Part shown: positions 44,520 to 57,400 of the stretch, one piece after another
Numbering within the stretch: the first letter of the stretch is position 1
Layout: each line of letters starts with the position of its first letter
DNA from: Pyrrhosoma nymphula
Lineage: Eukaryota > Arthropoda > Insecta > Odonata > Coenagrionidae
Direction of reading: 5' to 3'
Length of the DNA stretch: 64,000 nt
NCBI GenBank assembly: GCA_963573305.1
Contig: OY754331.1
Coordinates: 90,573,434-90,637,433 of the forward strand
Position numbers and translations under genes: made by a program
Notes under the pieces: generated by a model
The model's database searches: none
What the model saw: the letters and a program-made list of their open reading frames with translations, nothing else
What the model was told of the DNA's origin: nothing

Positions 44520-46544
44520 GTGATTAAGTGAGCCTTTTTTTTTTGGAATAATGTTCCTGTTGCCTATGGCGCGGAGAGAGATGCGTGATTTCCTTGCTCC
44601 ACCTTGCTGTATTAGGTTGTGGACGAGGGAAAGATAAAGAGATTGAGACATTGAGAGAGGAGGTGAAGAGGGGAAGTAAATGTGTTGGAGTGATCCAGGT
44701 CTTCGTAGCCATTCGAAGGAAGGTACCCTATCCCACCTCCAACTAGCCGATCCAAAGTGAAGATCGGTGTCGGTAATTGTGTAAAATGCATTTTCAGTGG
44801 TGCAAGCTTATTATGCCACCTAACGAATCTATTTCAATTATGCAGTTGGTCGAGGGGATTGATTTTTGCTATTCCTGATAGGGTTGTTGTATATTTTAAC
44901 CTTCTTGTATGTAGCTTTCAGTTCTCAAATTTAAAAGTCAGTTCCTATACTTTGAATAGTTCCTTCTTTCTGCCTTGCAAAATTCTGATGAAATTGCTGC
45001 TAGGTGTACCTTTGCATTACTTATCCGTTTTTAGGTAAGTTTAGGTAACATCAAGTGACTTCTCTTTGAAGTATAAATTCAGATTCAATTAATATATTTG
45101 CAACAATTTGGCGGATATATCAATATTGATTAAGGAATCAAATCATCAGTTTTTTTGTTTTCTTTAACCAGAAAATCAAGTTTTCCCGTTTCACTCCGAC
45201 TCAAACTCAACTTCATCTGCATGTCACCAACAAATAAAATCATTAGTCTTTAGATCTGTCTCCGTGTCATCGAAAGTGGACCTCGATAGACCCTTAAAAA
45301 CTGGTGGAATTTTTCCTCTTCTAGATTATGTAGAACTTCGAAAAATTGAATCAAACAAAAATATCACAGAAACAAAAAAAATCATGGAAATTGGTAGGTA
45401 CACTTTCAGCGCAAATATCTCGGAAAGAAGTAATCTCCAATGTGAAAATTTTATATTAAAATGTTCAAAACATGTATCCGCGCTGAAATTGTTCCTTTAA
45501 CGTCAAAACTAACGCCGGCACAGTGAAAAGTCGATGCGCAGGTTTTGTTCGTATTTACTGAACAGTTGTATTATACATTTAAGATCACTGCAATGCGGAT
45601 CCCAAATATGTTTTACGTAATTGTATCCCTTAATGACGTGAATCTCGTGGCTCTTTTTAATCTCACACAGTGTAATGGTAAAGTATCAAAACAGGAAATG
45701 CTCTTTTTGTAGTTTTTTATTCAGCGTAGTCAGAACGAAACACTTTAACATTCACATATTTGCCTGACATACTTGGAAATGGTTCTATCATTTTTTAAAG
45801 AGAAGGGTATATTATGCAGTTCTTACTTTCATGCATTTTTATAATTATTTTCAGTCAAACATTGCGCTAAAAATACGTTAACGAGTCACTCGAATGGCGA
45901 AACAGCTAATCATACATGCCATTTCCGTAATGCTTTTGCTTCTTCTCAGAATTTAAACGAGGCAAAGCCTAAAAATAATTAGCATACTCCATATATTTAT
46001 CTTAATTTGTCGCGGTAGAACTCTTGCCCTCTTTTTTCTATTCAGCGGGCACCGTTATGGTTTGATTGCCATTCTTTGGCAAAATATTTCGCAAATTTCT
46101 GTTAACACTTGTCTCGTGCATTTTTTCGCTCGACAATGGTTCTCGACCTTTTTTTGTAACTTTTTTTTGCATACCATCCCACCGACATCTACCTACCTAT
46201 GGTTAGAAATTGCTGTGTAAACGCTAGGTATTAACAAAACTTATTTTTTTCTGGCATTATAGATGAATGTAGTGGCTTAAACTGTACTTTACCCCTACAC
46301 TTTACTACAGAGGTAACTGCCCTATTAGGCTAGACAAAGTTAATTGACGAGGCTAGAAAATTTATAGACGCTAATTGCGTTTGAAATATAGATAATATAA
46401 CCATTATTTATTTGTTGTAGAAAGCGGAATTGACCGTCCAAATCAAATTTGATAACCGTTAGGGTTTCGTAAGTGTGTTATGAGTTGATACCTTTTTTAT
46501 TTGCTCTATACAATCAATAAATACTTCCCTTATCTTCTTCCTAG
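44520..46544 (+). other. SPAG6 intron 44520-46544
   Basis: The sequence is moderately AT-rich. A 78-codon frame at 45264-45500 is of unknown nature and has no splice support. No repeat family was recognised. Confidence 0.6.
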
Positions 46545-46723
46545 CGGCTGTGCCGATGCTCATTGTGTGCCTCCGAGAGCCTGAGTTGAGCCTGAAGACC
46601 GCGGCCGCCGCCGCGTTGTGTGCCATATGCAAGCATTCGTTGGATCTAGCTCAGGCGTGTGTAGACGCCACTGCTGTATCCTGCTTGTCTGTGTGTGCCA
46701 AAAACCCTGACTGTAGACTTAAG
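46545..46723 (+). CDS. SPAG6: SPAG6 exon, armadillo repeats
   Basis: The frame reads AVPMLIVCLREPELSLKTAA, ALCAICKHSLDLAQACVDAT and VCAKNPDCRLK. The joint codon with the previous exon gives Ala where other SPAG6 proteins have Gly (DAG-AVP). The acceptor is TTCCTAG and the donor GTGAGG begins at 46724 (phase 0). It is GC-rich compared with the flanking introns, as are the other SPAG6 exons. Confidence 0.93.
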
Positions 46724-47727
46724 GTGAGGTAAATCAAATGCTGGAGCTATAGAGCCAATATGGTGACGCTGAGGCCGAATCCAAAAACTGAAGATACGCG
46801 ATTGTGCAGAGGTAGGCTGCCTGGATTACTACAAAGAGAACCCAAAGCATCTCTCGAGTATTAGCAATGTTTAGCGGCGAATTATTGAATGACAGAAAGT
46901 TTTCTCAAGCTCCTGCAATTGGTTCTTCGAACCTGAGTTAAACATATTGCGAAAAATGGCCGGTACTCATCCAACTTCATAGTCATCGACGAGTGACGAC
47001 TACATTTTGACTAAAATATGTAATGTAAATTGCCTTCATTTAAGCTTTTGTAATCACTGATTGAGTATTTTTAATTTTCACCAACTGCATAAGCACTAGA
47101 AAAAAATTGTTGGATAAATTAACTTCAGTGCAATTACCTTGCAAGTAACAAATCCTATTGGTAGATTTAGCCGTATTTCTATTTGTTATCAAATGTATTT
47201 CGTTAAAATGTAAATTTATTAGGAGATACAAGTAATTGGAGCTAAAATGTAGCTGCAATTTTCTATTATCTCGGTTTTTTATGTGGTGTGCTTTTTAAAA
47301 AGGTGTTATTTGAATGTCCGCATTCTTACTTATACTTGGTTGTATAAGTCGTAAGCATTTGTCTTATAAGATGAAGTGGCGTGCTTTTATTTATAATGCA
47401 CACAGACAATGGCTCATTTATAGAAATTGTCAGCAAACAACGTCTCGAATAGAGAAAGTGCCCGAGTTGTTTTTTCGTGAAGACTGCAAAATTTTTTTTC
47501 AAAATATTTTTATTTTAATAAATTTTCTAATTTCCAAAGATTTTCTGCCGGTGAAAAAAACCCGAATAACAGCGACTCATTCAGTAGATTTCGCCGTTTG
47601 CTAATTGTAAGTCGATTGGCGTATTGAATTCCATCTTTCGGGGTAGAGGATTCCATTCCCTCGGCTACCGGTTTCTGCGGAGTTTTTTTCACCAACAGAA
47701 AATCGTTCCGCGATGTTTAGGTGGAGT

Positions 47728-47804
47728 GTCAAAAGAGGCTGCAACCAAATTTGACCCCGGGCCCCTCCGGTTTTGGTTGGAATTGGTTGCTGCCTCTTTT
47801 GATA
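47728..47804. repeat. Hairpin with 22-bp arms
   Basis: TCAAAAGAGGCTGCAACCAA and an almost exact reverse complement enclose a GC-rich spacer. One arm mismatch is seen (CTGC versus CAGC). Confidence 0.7.
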
Positions 47805-47839
47805 ATTTTAGTGGCCAACGCATTTATCTTGTGATTCAG

Positions 47840-48060
47840 CTCTGAGCTGTATTGATTCTTCTTCTTAGTGGCACTACAGCCCGGTGTGGGCCTTGGCCTG
47901 ATGTTGCAGTTTCCGTAACGTTATTTTTTTCCGGGGTGAGGTTATTGGCCTCACGCTCAACCCCCGCTACATTGGAGGACCTTGGATTTTCTGTTGGGGT
48001 TTACTCCCTTAGCCAAGTTGATCCGCTTTTACCCTTCCACGATTAGTGTTACCCAGGGGG
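47840..48060. repeat. Unclassified interspersed repeat
   Basis: The start CTTCTTAGTGGCACTACAGC followed by GGTGTGGGCCTTGGCC resembles a motif that I recall as common in insect genomes, but I cannot assign a class. No terminal repeats were seen. Confidence 0.3.
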
Positions 48061-48470
48061 TGCGACGAGGACGCTGTGGTTGGATTCGCTGGCAGAGCCT
48101 ATAAGAGACGGACGGCATTTCTCAGCATTTAATAAGGTCTTGGGCTTGGCACCCTCAACCTCACCGAGACCGCATTACCAGCATTACCCCCCGCTGTGTT
48201 ATTGATGATATACCAAAAGTTATCAATGCATTTTTCCCGGAAAGAATATCGTGTATGCACCATCTCGATAACAAAAGTCGGTGAAATTTTATTGTTAAGT
48301 ACTTGACATTATCGAAAATACGAACCTACAATTCATTGTCGTATTGTTTTCCCATATTTTTGACCACCGATTGAATCACGCTTTGCTCATATTTGCGAGG
48401 GCTTCATTGTGACAGTCTTCCGGGTTTTCTTCCGCTCTTTCATCATTTTAGACGACATGTTTTGCCAACC

Positions 48471-49340
48471 CTCCAGTTTAGGCTTGTGCGATGAGTCGAT
48501 TAATCGAAGTCATCGGCGATGATTTTAGTCATCGCGGTGCGATGACTGTAATCGATGACGATGAATGTAATCGACCATCGATGTCGATGAGTCGATGAGA
48601 ATCATCGATGCCGATGAGTCGATGCGAATCATTGATGTCGATGAGAATCATCGATCCCGATTAGTCGATGAGTTGATGCGAATCATTGATGTCGATGAGA
48701 ACCATCGATGAGGATGATCGATATCCTTATATCACTAATTTTTCTTCTTTTTTTCCATTCATTTGAACGCCTTAGATCTAAAATGTATGTATAAAGTATA
48801 AGCACCCCAGCTACTGCGCCTTGAGGACGATGGCAGGGCCACAGAGGGATGTTTGGAATTCATGTTTTCCCTCAAGTTTGTGGTAGACGATTCAGAAGTA
48901 GCGATCACGTTCAATCACAGTTAATACGCAGTAGCTGTGGTAGCATTGTATTCGTTGGTTGCACTGGTGCAGTTGGTAGCAGCGGTAGCAGCCTGAGCTA
49001 AATCGGCTAAATTCACCGAATTCATAGTCACAGTGATTTCGATTATTTAGTCACAGGCTGTGATTGCTACTTTTCAGTATCGGTGATTCAATCACAGCGA
49101 TATATCGCTCATCACTACTGCACAGTTCATCGAGAGTCATCGATCATCGTAATTCATCGATCATCGGCATTCATCGTTCATCGACATTCATCGATCATCG
49201 ATATTCATCGATAGTCATCGATCATCGTGTACACTCTATACGATGATCGATGACAGCCATCGTCATCGAAACATTTCGATGAAATTTTTTCATCGAAAAT
49301 CGATGACCAAAATCGGTCATCGCACAAGCCTACTCCAGTT
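48471..49340. mobile_element. 854-bp hAT MITE rich in ATCGAT repeats
   Basis: The element 48479-49332 has ends TAGGCTTGTGCGATGA and TCATCGCACAAGCCTA and a perfect 8-bp duplication CTCCAGTT at 48471-48478 and 49333-49340. These are hAT features. Both flanks inside the ends consist of degenerate tandem GATGTCGATGAGAATCATC-type repeats, so much of the element is one long imperfect inverted repeat. No coding capacity. Confidence 0.93.
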
Positions 49341-49990
49341 TGCCTCTTTAGGTCTGAAATTGTTTGAATGCAGTTTTGGTCTCGTCGTATAGGTCACCCT
49401 CAGTCCGGTGCCGAACTTTTTTAGCGCGCTTTCTGCTTTGGTTGTGGAAAATACTCATCCAAGTGCTGGAGAGCGTACAACCGTCTTCTCTATTTAGGTT
49501 GTCCGGTATCTTAGCGATCTCAATGGCCTCTATGATGGTTCTGCGGTAGTAGCGTTAATCTTTAAAAATAAATTTGGCTTCCTCCAAATCGATGTTGTGA
49601 TTTGGTCCACTCCAGTTATGTTCAGCGATTGCCGAAGTACGTAACTGTCTTCTGTTTACTGCCCTTCTGTGTTCCTAAAGGCGGCATTTGAGTACTCTCG
49701 AGGTTTGTCCGATTTACGCCTTGCCATATTCACACTTCACCTCGTTCACGCATTCATCGATGTTTTCGGGAAGCTTGATATAGGCTTTGCAGAGTAGATA
49801 TGCTGTCTTGGTGACGCAGGAGGCTCAGGAGCATCTCGCCATCGCGTGTTGTTTTAGTACTCTGGCAATCGTGTCAGTGGTACCTGCTACGTATGACAAT
49901 GTAGCGTAGGCAGACGGTTTCTTAGTGGCCTCAGTAGAGATGTTGGAGGTCCATTTGAGGGCCGTGGCTACTTTCTTCTATTCTTCTTCC
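49341..49990 (-). pseudogene. Decayed Penelope-like endonuclease region
   Basis: Broken minus-strand frames read YVAGTTDTIARVLKQHAMA, KLPENIDECVNEVKCEYGKA, IGQTSRVLK, EHRRAVNRRQLRTSAIAEH, then IIEAIEIAKIPDNLNRE. This covers the end of the RT-linker and the GIY-YIG domain. Stops and frameshifts occur throughout. The element continues beyond the hAT MITE into about 48380-48470, where AAAACATGTCG recalls the GAAACATGTCG of the 41-kb palindrome. Confidence 0.65.
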
Positions 49991-50870
49991 TATTATTCCT
50001 TCCTATTGAGAATTAGTTCTCCGGGAAACCCATTCCTCTGGAAGATCCTGAGGAGGTGACAACTTTAATTCAGTCCTGGAAAAGCAAAATGGAACATTTG
50101 CGAAACATGTCATCGCAATGCGTGGAGGAGAACCCGGAAGACCTGTCTCATCGAAGCCACTCCGTTTAAGTCTTCTTTCCAACCTTACCTTCTGTCGGCG
50201 AACGATGAGTCTAAAATGGCAGCTCGCCAAAAACGGTAGCAAATACCTCATTGGACTTTTAGGATTTGTATGAATGACTTAAAAGTGCTGTGATCATCCC
50301 TAGGTAATTCTTGCTGCTGCAATCAAACAGCCTGGGAGCGTTTGACGGGAATCCACCGACTCATGTAGCCTCTCGTTGGTGGATCTGCGTTCGAATTCGA
50401 CAGACCCGATTGAGAGGCAAGGCATTCGAGCTTAATGTTATCCTTAATTAAAAGCGGCGGTCTCCGGGTTAACTTTTTGGAAAACTTAATTAATTTCTAC
50501 GGCATATATTCTTTCCACACTCATTCATTAACGATTATGGTTTCGAGAGTGAGTTAATAGCAGCTACAGTTGAATTGACGGTTCAAAAAATTACTCTGGA
50601 TTACTGATCCTTGATTAACGTAAGACCGTCCAAACAATTTTTATTCCATGATGAATATGTTTCAGTTGAAATACTCACACTTAGTTGCTCCCACCGTGAT
50701 CAGAATTAAACGATTTACGTTGGATACTGCTATTTTGCAGGGCAAAATTTATTGAAAGTGTTTTCAGTTCAGGGATAATATTTGCAAGATTTCTCTTTAA
50801 TTTGGAAGTGAGACGTATTGAGTTATCAATGAAACCAACTTAAGGAAAAAAATATTGAATTTAATCTGTC

Positions 50871-50942
50871 GGCGTGGTAGCTCAGAAGTTAGAGCGTTCG
50901 GCTAATGACCGGTGAGGATGACTTAAAATCCTGTGGAAGCCT
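50871..50942 (+). repeat. tRNA-like SINE head
   Basis: GGCGTGGTAGCTCAGAAGTT carries a good box A, and an anticodon-arm-like GTTCGGCTAATGACCGG follows. Box B is degenerate (GACTTAAAATCC). It is more likely a tRNA-derived SINE than a working tRNA. Confidence 0.4.
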
Positions 50943-53516
50943 TTTGGGCACGTCCGGATAAACTCAAGCTGTGTGATTTTCTGGGCACTAGACCTTCCTG
51001 GGAAACCACAGGTGTTACATAGAAAAATCTCCTCCCAACCCTGTCTCGTGAATTTCACTCTCCGTTGGCTTTAGTGCGTGGTAAACTCTACCCTATCAGA
51101 GCTAAGGCTAACCGACCTTCACGTTGAAGACTGGGGGGGGTAAAAATTCTATGCTCATTATCTCTTTACCACAAAATTTCGACTATACTTGCTTGCCAAG
51201 CTCGCAATTATACTTGCTTGCCAAGTTCCCGAGGGGCCAGCAGAGAATTTTGTGTTTGGGAAGCAAGGACTGTCACTTGTATACATTCCGGTAGGATTTC
51301 TGGATCAAGGGTTCTCTGCCAAAAACGATATCTCTTCGAGCGCGTAAGAGATAGTGAAGCTTCTTGAAAGAGTAATCACGCAGAACGGCGCTTATTATCT
51401 TAAGTTTTATCACATAAGGGTACTTAACGCCTATGGACTAATTTTGACTCAGAGTCTTTTCAGCGAGCCGTTTCGTAATTGGAGATAAAATCTCTCCAGT
51501 GCATCTCTCTAGTCAGCGGTAGACACCTAATGATTGAGTTAAATAAAAAGTAGTGGGTTTAACTCGAGTGGCTTACCATCAACGATGACAAAAGAATCAT
51601 CTATAGTGAAAGCTTTTTAGACATCAGCTGCACTAAAAGAAATTTACGCAATAATGACCCTTTCAATCGTTTCTTGTGTTATTGTAATTTGATTTTTTAG
51701 GACACCGTTGTCCTTCAGGTTTTTTAAAGCGGTAAGAGAATTCCAGTTGACATTTCATCTCTTGTCAGGATACGATATCAGGAGTTTGAGAGGTGTAACC
51801 TCAAGCTTTTGATGCACCCTACAAATATATAATGCTTGTACAACTTACCAGTCGATTGTAATTCAGAGACGAGTGGTGTCAAACTGGCATATTTTAAGAG
51901 TACTGATTCACTGAAAATTTTCGTTCTTTTGGAAGAAAAAAACAATGTGATAATTTAGCAGCGTTTGTGAATCAGTACCAGTTGGGTAATATCGAATATC
52001 TGCAGACCCCATTGGAATACGGCGTAGGTGGGGAGTTATACCCCCAACACTCGAGACTTTTTTTTAGTTTGACGAAGGAGTGTTTCTGCTCCCCTCAACT
52101 TCCGTTCTCTCGAGTTCCTCCCTCCTCTATCATGAAATAAAACACCTTTCGACAGGCCTAGATATGAGATAATCCCAGCGTCTTTGTCGGCCTAATCTGT
52201 GGATAAGGGGTTGGAGAGTTTGTTTGAGTCATGGTTTAATCTCAACATGCTGGTATAATAGTTGAGCTTCCGGGAATACAACTTCCTCCCAAGCTTATTT
52301 TACGGAACTGCTAGGGAAAAGTATTTATACCCCAGGCAGAAAGTTGTAGTGGGTCAAAATTTAAGATGCTTTAGTTTAATATAGTGCGGAGCAACATTTT
52401 CATAATTGTGAGATGAATAGATAATTACGTTAACGGAATAAAAAAACTTGTATTTATACACATGTAAATTATTAGATCCAAATTGCCTTAAATTTGACTT
52501 TATTTTGAGATTTTTTACATCAATGGTAAGAAAATATTACCTGAATTTAAAAAAATTTAGAGGTATAGGAAAAACGAGAACACTAGAAATCGGCTCTTTT
52601 TTCCCCGACCCCTTCAATTGTATTTCAAATGAACCAAAACTTTTTCCTGGTTGAATGGCGTTATCAGGCACCATTGCTAAAATTTTTGGTTGGTCTATTA
52701 AAAGGTTTCAAGGACGCCTTTTCCGCTGCAGTCGGCGATATTTTCGTCGGGCTGTATAATTTTGGCTAATAGGGAATCCGTCCAAGCGCATTTTATCTTA
52801 AATGTGAATTTTAGTAAAAAGATACCACATTTATCGTTGGTTGAATAGAACTGTGTTTACTCCTATTTTATAAATGCAATTTTTACTTATCCCCCTAATA
52901 ATCTCCTTCATGCAATGCTAGAACTCCATCCTCTAGCAGCCATCGTTCTGGAGATTGGTTTGCTGCAGCTTTCCTCTCTGTTATCTGCTTGACTAATTTC
53001 TCTATTCCTCACGAATAAAAAAATGTGCAAGCAGTCCCATGGATTTTTTTTCTATAGGGTAGTACTCTAGTTATTATGTTCTCGCGCTTTCTTGCGACAG
53101 ATATTGTGCACACATCATAAATCGAAAATCCTCGTGATACCCAGGAAATATCTGTTTCTGGTGTCGTAGTGCAAATGGAGTCGAATAATACTGCACTTAT
53201 TACATACCAGTGACAGGTAATAGCAGATAAACATGTCTTGGGAAAATTTAGTATTCATCTCAAAAGACTGATTTAATAACTGAACCAGAGAAATTCCTCC
53301 AGATTCAAGAGAAATGATTATGAAATATAATAGAAAGTCTCGAAGTTGCTACGAAATTTGAGGCATAATTCCTTTTAAACTCAAATACTGCATTAAAAAC
53401 ATAGCTAAGGTAATTATATATTTTCACCCATGAAATCGAGTTCAGCAGTCTGTTCTGTGAAATCGATCATAATTTTTCTCCGCCATTAAATGTTTTCCAT
53501 TTCTTTTTTACTCCAG

Positions 53517-53690
53517 CGACAGGCATTCCTGGCATTGTCTGAAATCGCGAAGCACAGCCCAGAGTTGGCCGAGCTCGTGGTGGAAGCAGAGATTTTCCCG
53601 GATGTGCTGACCCAGACGGCCCACACGGACGAGTTGACCCGGAGGCACGCGGCCATCCTCGTGAGGGAATTGGTGAAGCACTCGGTAGAG
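53517..53690 (+). CDS. SPAG6: SPAG6 exon, armadillo repeats (last in window)
   Basis: The frame reads RQAFLALSEIAKHSPELAEL, VVEAEIFPDVLTQ, RRHAAILVRELVKHSVE. It joins directly to the LK that ends the previous exon, matching the family's KHQILSALS-type sequence without a gap. The acceptor is ACTCCAG (to 53516) and the donor GTCAGT begins at 53691 (phase 0). The remaining half of the protein is not in the window. Confidence 0.93.
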
Positions 53691-55095
53691 GTCAGTCTAT
53701 CGAAGGTTACCAGTACAATTGGTCACTCAGCTGACTGCCCTGCTTTTTGGGTAGCTTGAACTATAGATTCGGGTGTTAGCAGTTCTTTTAGTTAGAAAGA
53801 AATTATGAGTGTGCCACTCCATGGGTTACTGCTCGGAATGACTGGCTATTTCTCATTTAACTATCGCTTTAATTGAATTTTGTAACAGAAATATTGCCCT
53901 ATAAGAACTATTTAGTGGAATAGAGTCGTAACTAATAAGTCCTAATATAATAGTCATAATAGGATAATTAACACATGTGGTGGATGTGATTATTTTCAGA
54001 TGACCCCAATGCAAAAGTGACACTCCTAAATGTGTGAGTCGATTTTGCTACACGTTAATTCACGATGGATCATTAATTTTATTCCCTAATTTTTATGAAC
54101 ATGCTATAGAAATGTGTTGATATGAAATTATATGTGTATAAAAACTCTGCAGATAGTTGTTGAAATGTATTGTCTGATCGTGCTGAAATACTTCTGTTTA
54201 AATCTCAGCAGTATAAGCGAATAATCACTTTCCTATGCCTTTATTTAATTTCATGGATAAAATGGTATCACTGGAAAGTATTCCATGATCAAAATTTATG
54301 GATTACATAAATTTTCCACCGCAGACTATAGATGTTTAATCCATGCAGTTTTATTCAGTTATTTTATTTTCACATGTGCGAATAGTAGGTAATTTGGCCA
54401 ACGTTAGAAAATTTAAATGTGGATTGGCTGGCGCTTATGTTCAGTATGTATCATTTAACAACTAAATATAAAGAATTGGAAGTTAGCTTTGAGGAGCCAT
54501 TGGGATGTCTTTTAGTTCTAATTTTTTAATATGTTGTTAGGGTTAATGCCAATTTTAAAAAACCAAATTTGCAGCTTCGAAAGACCAGTGCAATCTCCGC
54601 AGTGCGCAAACAACTGCGCAGATTTTGCACTTTTTTGTTTTTGCTATATATCTCCTAAAATATGTGACATATAGAAAATAATTCTCGATATTTATTTAAA
54701 GAAGATATATTATGCTACAGTTTAAGTCCAAAACGAACTACGTATGTCCAGAACATGTTGAGAAACAGCTCTTAAAAAAAGGCATTTTTTCCAAAAAGTG
54801 AACATTTTTCGTTTTGGTCATGTATCGGCAAAAGTAATCATCCCACAAGAAAAATTATCAGGCATAAATCTATAGAAAATATTTTTAGCTTTAATTTGAG
54901 TTCAAAACGACTCCTGTAGATCCAATAGTTTCTTCAAATATGGCATTTAACCAAAATTACGGAAAAATGGATTTTTGGGGGAAAAATGGATTTAGGGAAA
55001 AATCAATGTAAACAGGTCACATAGTAACTACTTTTAATTTGTTTGTAAAGATATCATTACGATAGATAGTATTCACATGCTAAGAGTTAATCTGC
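53691..55095. other. Downstream SPAG6 intron, partly repeat tail
   Basis: 53691-54540 shows nothing recognisable. 54560-55095 resembles the untranslated tail of a repeat (phrases like GTAGATCCAATAGTTTC, also seen as GTAGACCCAATAGTTTC near 1490). It may belong to the repeat family at 55100-56470. Confidence 0.35.
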
Positions 55096-55099
55096 TACA

Positions 55100-56470
55100 T
55101 TATAATTTATCTTGATTGGACGGCCCTGGCTTTGAGAAGTCTTCGGAGAATCCCTGAGCATGTGGAGAGAGCGATAAGGCGCCTCTTGTTGTTAGCATTG
55201 GCCAATAGTTTTTCCTGTGGTAGTTGGATGATGATGGTCTATTCAAAAATCATATCACTGCAGGAGTGAGAAGCACATCGTCGCATTATTTCAGCACTTT
55301 TGGTATTTTTGTCGGTTGCCTCCTCAGGGTAGCCGTTGAAAACAATCGACAAATTGCTTCCAAAGTATTTTTTTTGCATAGCTGACATAACCTGAGACAG
55401 TAGCCCGTACGGAAGTTTTGCGTTGCCAGACAACGTTTTGTATAAGGTATCCACCATCCACTACTACAAGCGTATTGGTGTCGTTTGGGCTGCTGATGGA
55501 GAGTGGCGTAAAAGCAGAGTAGAAGCTAGACTTGGTTCTCTTTCGTACCCCCTGTTCATTGAAACATGAAATTGCAAATGGTGCTAATTCATATTAGAAG
55601 TTACCTTTTAATTCTTCGTCCGATTGTTTTGTTATACACACCCTCCGGAAAATTGTAAGTGGATCGATGTCTACTCTCTTGTTTGTCACTTTCACGGAGC
55701 TGTTGATGGATGCCAATGTGAATACTTTGTCCTTACGTTTCAAGGGTACTTTTCCAAAAGTGTTGCCAACGATTTTCGTCGTTCTTTTGGTTCCCAGTTC
55801 TTGGGTCATGTGGCAGTTGACGTCTTGGACCCCTTCAATTCCACTACTGATGGAAAATAATTCATCAGTAACTGGAAATGGAGTGTGGAGAATGAACCAG
55901 TTATTCAGTATTTCCACATCAGCACTGTCTCGAATGATTTGAGAACGCCCCATATCAACATATTCACCTATAGAACAGGAGATGTTACAGAAACGCTCCG
56001 AACTTTCTCGCATACATTCAGCATATTCACCATTCCTATGGTTCACCTTGCCAGCACACTGCTGGAGAATCCACGTATGTGAGTCAACCCACCGTAGCTT
56101 TTCATTAACCTCATCAGAGTCTACTCCATTGTCAAGTCTGACCACAGGCCGGTCCAGAATTTCTTAGAATTTTACAGGCTTGGGATCTGTTCTCCTGTCA
56201 GAGTAACGAAGCCGAACCATAGTCTTTCCTAGAACTAGAACTTTAGTTAGTCTAAACCATAGTCAGCAAGGGCAGCATTTGCAATAAGGGCAACAGAGGG
56301 GATAGGAACTCTGGTGCGGTCAGCTACTAAGGCAACGCTCGACAGTTTCAGTCTATTCTGGTCCATAGGGTGCTTCAGTTTTACATCCATCGATGGATCC
56401 ATCCTGGCCAAAATTGAGTCACAACGTGCTGTGCCATCTTTCAGGTCAAAAAAGGATTTCCAAGTACACG
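55100..56470 (-). pseudogene. Decayed ORF of an unidentified arthropod repeat family
   Basis: The minus strand reads, in order, DNGVDSDEVNEKLRW, VEILNNWFILHTPFP, TTKIVGNTFGKVPLKRKDKV, FTLASINSSVKV, ITKQSDEELKGNF, NTLVVVDGGYLI, LSIVFNGYPEEATDKNTKSA and TIIIQLPQEKLLANANNK. I recall this order from many unnamed multicopy arthropod proteins. The VVVDGG and VFNGYPEEATDKNT blocks suggest a PIN/FEN-like fold, but this is a guess. Stops and frameshifts occur about every 60-180 codons. Confidence 0.5.
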
Positions 56471-57400
56471 TATTTCCAACAAAACCTTAGGTACTTTAGT
56501 GCAAACTAGAGTTAAAATTAACAATGCACTGCCTTCAGCTATGTGGTAAGGAATATTTTCCCTTCAAGAATGAGTTCGTGACCCCCCACATCCCCACACG
56601 GCTCCATGTGCAAGAGGAACGACTGGCTTTCACCCTAAAACACTATAATTCAGCAACAAACCCTTCATTTTTATCAAAAGGGTTACCACAGACCTGGAAA
56701 ACCGGGAAAAGTCAGGGAATGTTTTAAGGTGAACAGGAAATGTCTTGAAGTTTCAACCTTATCCGCGTCATTTTTATAATCCCGTGATTTATATTACGAG
56801 TTGTCAAATGGTTTAAATTAGTGTATAAGAGATTTACTAAGATCGCGTATCAAGCAAAAATAATGCCGTCTTCCCATTTAATTCGTCTGCGTTTTTGGAG
56901 CAAAGCAAAAAATGAAGTTTCTACTCGCTATTTCAGCTCCTCTTTCTTAGGTCACAGTGCTGCTACAGATCTGCTGCAAGGTTTTTCGAAAGAACTTTCT
57001 GGTCTCAACTTAAAGAATCTCCTCCAAGTCTCAATGGATGGGCCCAGTGGCGGATACATATGGGGGGCGCGGGGGGCGCGCGCCCCCCCCTTGCGGGGCC
57101 GCCCGCCCCGCCCCTACCAGTCAGCCCGCACACTATTCGTTCGTGTCTTTCGTCAGTCTACTCTTGAGTCGAGTTATCGAGTAGTTGTACTTTCTTATGT
57201 AGCACGCGCGCGCGTCATCGTATTTTATACAATTCTGTCTGGCACATAGATAGCTAACCTACGAGAAAAGTCGCGGCCATTCTAGTGATCTCGATACGTT
57301 ATTCTGTCTGGCATTTGTTCGAGAAAGGTCGCGAATACTCTACTGTTTGTATTTGTTCACATTCCTTAAAAATCTGGAAGCGAACATTCTGGCACCCATG

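Larger units (their letters stand above)
46724..53516 (+). other. SPAG6 intron 46724-53516 with repeats
   Basis: A 6.8-kb intron. It holds a hairpin (47728-47804), an interspersed repeat near 47840-48060, a Penelope-like fragment with a hAT MITE in it, and a tRNA-like sequence at 50871. The stretches 46740-47720, 50280-50870 and 50943-53516 show nothing else recognisable. Confidence 0.7.

Noticed and set aside
45264..45500. Extra SPAG6 or cassette exon
   Set aside because: The flanking SPAG6 exons join perfectly without it, and the sequence does not resemble armadillo repeats.
49064..49246. Repetitive frame rich in Ser, His, Arg and Ile
   Set aside because: It is a translation of the GATCATCGAT repeats in the hAT MITE.
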